Shown here in pieces: positions 62,545-64,000 of a stretch of 64,000 nt of DNA (the stretch's first letter is position 1; each line of letters begins with the position of its first letter). A model generated the notes under the pieces. That model worked only from the letters and a program-made list of their open reading frames with translations. It ran no database searches and was not told the DNA's origin. Both the position numbers and the translations under genes were made by a program. Source of the stretch: Roseiarcus sp963748545 (GTDB taxonomy: Bacteria > Pseudomonadota > Alphaproteobacteria > Rhizobiales > Beijerinckiaceae); assembly GCA_963748545.1 (NCBI GenBank), contig CAVVJO010000012.1, positions 1 to 64,000 on the forward strand, read 5' to 3'.

Positions 62545-63933
62545 ATGAAGCTGTCTTTTCACGGCGCCGACCGGAGCGTGACCGGCTCCTGTCACATGGT
62601 CGAATGCTCGGGGAAGACCATGCTCATCGACTGCGGTCTGGACCAAGGCGATCCGCAGAGCGACGAGGTCAACGCCGCAGATTTCGGCTTCGATCCGGCT
62701 TCGGTCGATTTCCTGCTCCTCACGCACGCGCACCTCGACCACTGCGGCCGCATTCCGCTGCTGGTGAAGCGCGGATTTAAGGGGGAGATTATCGCGACCC
62801 CGGCGACGCGGGAGCTCGCCCGGCTGGTGCTGCTCGACTCGGCGCATCAGCAGGAGGAAGAGGCGAAAAGCCGCGCGCGCCGCGCCGAGCTTCTTGGCGA
62901 GCGCGGCGCCGCCAAAGAGCCGCTCTACGGCCTTCTCGACGCGCTCGCCGCCTTTGATCGTTTTGGCCGCAACGCGGACTATGACCAGCCGATCGACCTC
63001 GCGAACGGGGTCAGGGCCACGTTCGTCAACGCCGGCCACATCCTAGGCTCCGCCAGCATCGTTCTGGACCTCGCGGAGGACGACCGGCGCAGAAGGGTCG
63101 CCTTCTCCGGCGATCTCGGCCCCACGGGCCGCCCGCTTCTGCGCGACGCCGAGCCCCCCTCGGACGTCGACGTGGTCGTGATGGAAACGACTTACGGCGA
63201 CCGGTTGCACCGGCCGCTAGACCAGACGGTGACGGAATTCAACGAGGCGGTCAGCGACTGCTTCCAGAGCGGCGGCAATGTCGTCATTCCGACCTTTGCG
63301 CTCGAGCGGGCGCAAGAGGTGCTGTATTATCTGCGCGAGGGCGTGGATCAGCGCAAAATTGCGGCCGCGATCCAGGTGTTCCTCGATTCGCCGATGGCAA
63401 TTTCGGCGACTGAGGTTTTCAAACGCCATCCGGAGGCTTGCGCTCCACAGCTTGCGGAACGACTGCGCCGCGGCGACGATCCCTTCCAGCTGCCGGGGCT
63501 TCACCTCACCCGAGAGACCGCGGATTTGATTGCGATCAACAAGGTCACGGGCGGCGCCGTGATCCTCGCGGGCTCCGGCATGTGCGCGGGCGGCCGCGTG
63601 CTCCACCATCTGCGGCACAACCTCGGGCGGCCCGCCTCGGCGATCGTGTTCGTGGGCTACGCAGCGGAAGGCACGCTGGCGCGGCGGATCATCGACGGGG
63701 CCTCGCAGGTGGCGATTGGCGACGACCGCATCCGGGTCCGGGCGCGGATTTACACGATCAACGGATTTTCGGCCCATGCCGATCAGGCGGGCCTCATTGC
63801 GTGGCGGGCGAAGACGAACGCCAAGCGCACGTTTCTGACCCACGGAGAAGAGGGGGTCATGCGCGCCTTCGCAGCCAAGCTCGACGGCCCCCCGGTGGAG
63901 ATGCCGGCGCTGGGCCAGAGCTACGAACTTTAG
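62545..63933 (+). CDS. MBL-fold RNA/DNA exonuclease (beta-CASP family)
   Basis: A 462-residue metallo-beta-lactamase-fold nuclease with beta-CASP domain: LSFHGADRSVTGSCHMVECSG, zinc site LTHAHLDHCGRIP (His61, His63, Asp65, His66), FVNAGHILGSASIVLDL, FSGDLGPTGRPLL, METTYGDR, FALERAQEVLYYL, LAGSGMCAGGRVLHHL and INGFSAHADQAGLIAW. Residues match the YsnA/CPSF73-like bacterial RNA-processing exonucleases. Start at ATG 62545 after GGAGGG. It lies 31 bases after the LOG gene and may be cotranscribed. Confidence 0.92.
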   Translation: MKLSFHGADRSVTGSCHMVECSGKTMLIDCGLDQGDPQSDEVNAADFGFDPASVDFLLLTHAHLDHCGRIPLLVKRGFKGEIIATPATRELARLVLLDSAHQQEEEAKSRARRAELLGERGAAKEPLYGLLDALAAFDRFGRNADYDQPIDLANGVRATFVNAGHILGSASIVLDLAEDDRRRRVAFSGDLGPTGRPLLRDAEPPSDVDVVVMETTYGDRLHRPLDQTVTEFNEAVSDCFQSGGNVVIPTFALERAQEVLYYLREGVDQRKIAAAIQVFLDSPMAISATEVFKRHPEACAPQLAERLRRGDDPFQLPGLHLTRETADLIAINKVTGGAVILAGSGMCAGGRVLHHLRHNLGRPASAIVFVGYAAEGTLARRIIDGASQVAIGDDRIRVRARIYTINGFSAHADQAGLIAWRAKTNAKRTFLTHGEEGVMRAFAAKLDGPPVEMPALGQSYEL

Positions 63934-64000
63934 ATCATCGGTCGCGGGATCATCGCCGGACCGGCGCGGCCCCCGGGGGCGCCCTTGCCGCCTCAAGCGC

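Overview
The window is high-GC DNA from an alphaproteobacterium, most likely of the order Hyphomicrobiales (Rhizobiales). The reasons are the mdh-sucC-sucD-sucA-sucB-lpd operon layout, a GTTC-N7-GTTC LexA-type box, a TTAACCAT CtrA-type site, a FixK-type TTGAT-N4-GTCAA box, a PleC/DivJ-like histidine kinase and a RibBX-type riboflavin protein. The family is uncertain; Beijerinckiaceae or Methylocystaceae is a guess. It looks like ordinary chromosome. I see no rRNA, tRNA, CRISPR array, phage or insertion sequence.

Layout. 1-6.8 kb: a cut-off sensor kinase, a glutathione S-transferase, a YcgN-type cysteine-cluster protein, a class A penicillin-binding protein, a DUF1214/DUF1254 envelope pair and a histone-deacetylase-like amidohydrolase. 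6.8-8.0 kb: no recognisable gene, but a leftward promoter whose spacer holds an SOS box. 8.0-13.4 kb: a sugar-type ABC importer (binding protein, two permeases, ATPase) and an SDR dehydrogenase. 13.5-18.7 kb: a leftward signalling operon of a five-GAF histidine kinase, a lone receiver and a receiver-adenylate cyclase. 18.8-24.8 kb: RibBX, an MDR oxidoreductase, pyrD, a DUF952 protein, dnaA and a rhodanese, all leftward. 24.8-25.4 kb: an AT-richer region with CtrA- and CcrM-type sites. 25.4-30.6 kb: a membrane spermidine-synthase-like protein, a Tat-exported isoaspartyl methyltransferase homologue, an L,D-transpeptidase and a CDP-diacylglycerol pyrophosphatase.

30.7-40.4 kb is the 2-oxoglutarate dehydrogenase and lower TCA operon (mdh, sucC, sucD, sucA, a YCII gene, sucB, a MAPEG gene, lpd). 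It is followed by long-form pta, a small conserved protein, arginase, cysS, a GNAT acetyltransferase and citramalate synthase (cimA). 48.5-53.4 kb has an internally duplicated membrane protein diverging from a glycogen-debranching-type enzyme, with a FixK box between them, and a family 4 glycosyltransferase. 53.6-56.9 kb is an ECF sigma/anti-sigma operon that also encodes an exported phosphoesterase, a cytochrome c and a uracil-DNA-glycosylase-family protein. 57.1-63.9 kb has a dienoyl-CoA-reductase-like SDR, the four dTDP-L-rhamnose genes (rfbC, rfbD, rfbB, rfbA), a LOG-family protein and a beta-CASP exonuclease.

Data quality. Six genes carry apparent one-base frame errors in short homopolymers: pbp1a, DUF1254 (two that compensate), the ABC binding protein, the receiver-cyclase, the isoaspartyl methyltransferase homologue and sucA. 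In each case the protein reads smoothly once one base is added or removed. The pattern points to assembly or base-call indels rather than real gene decay.
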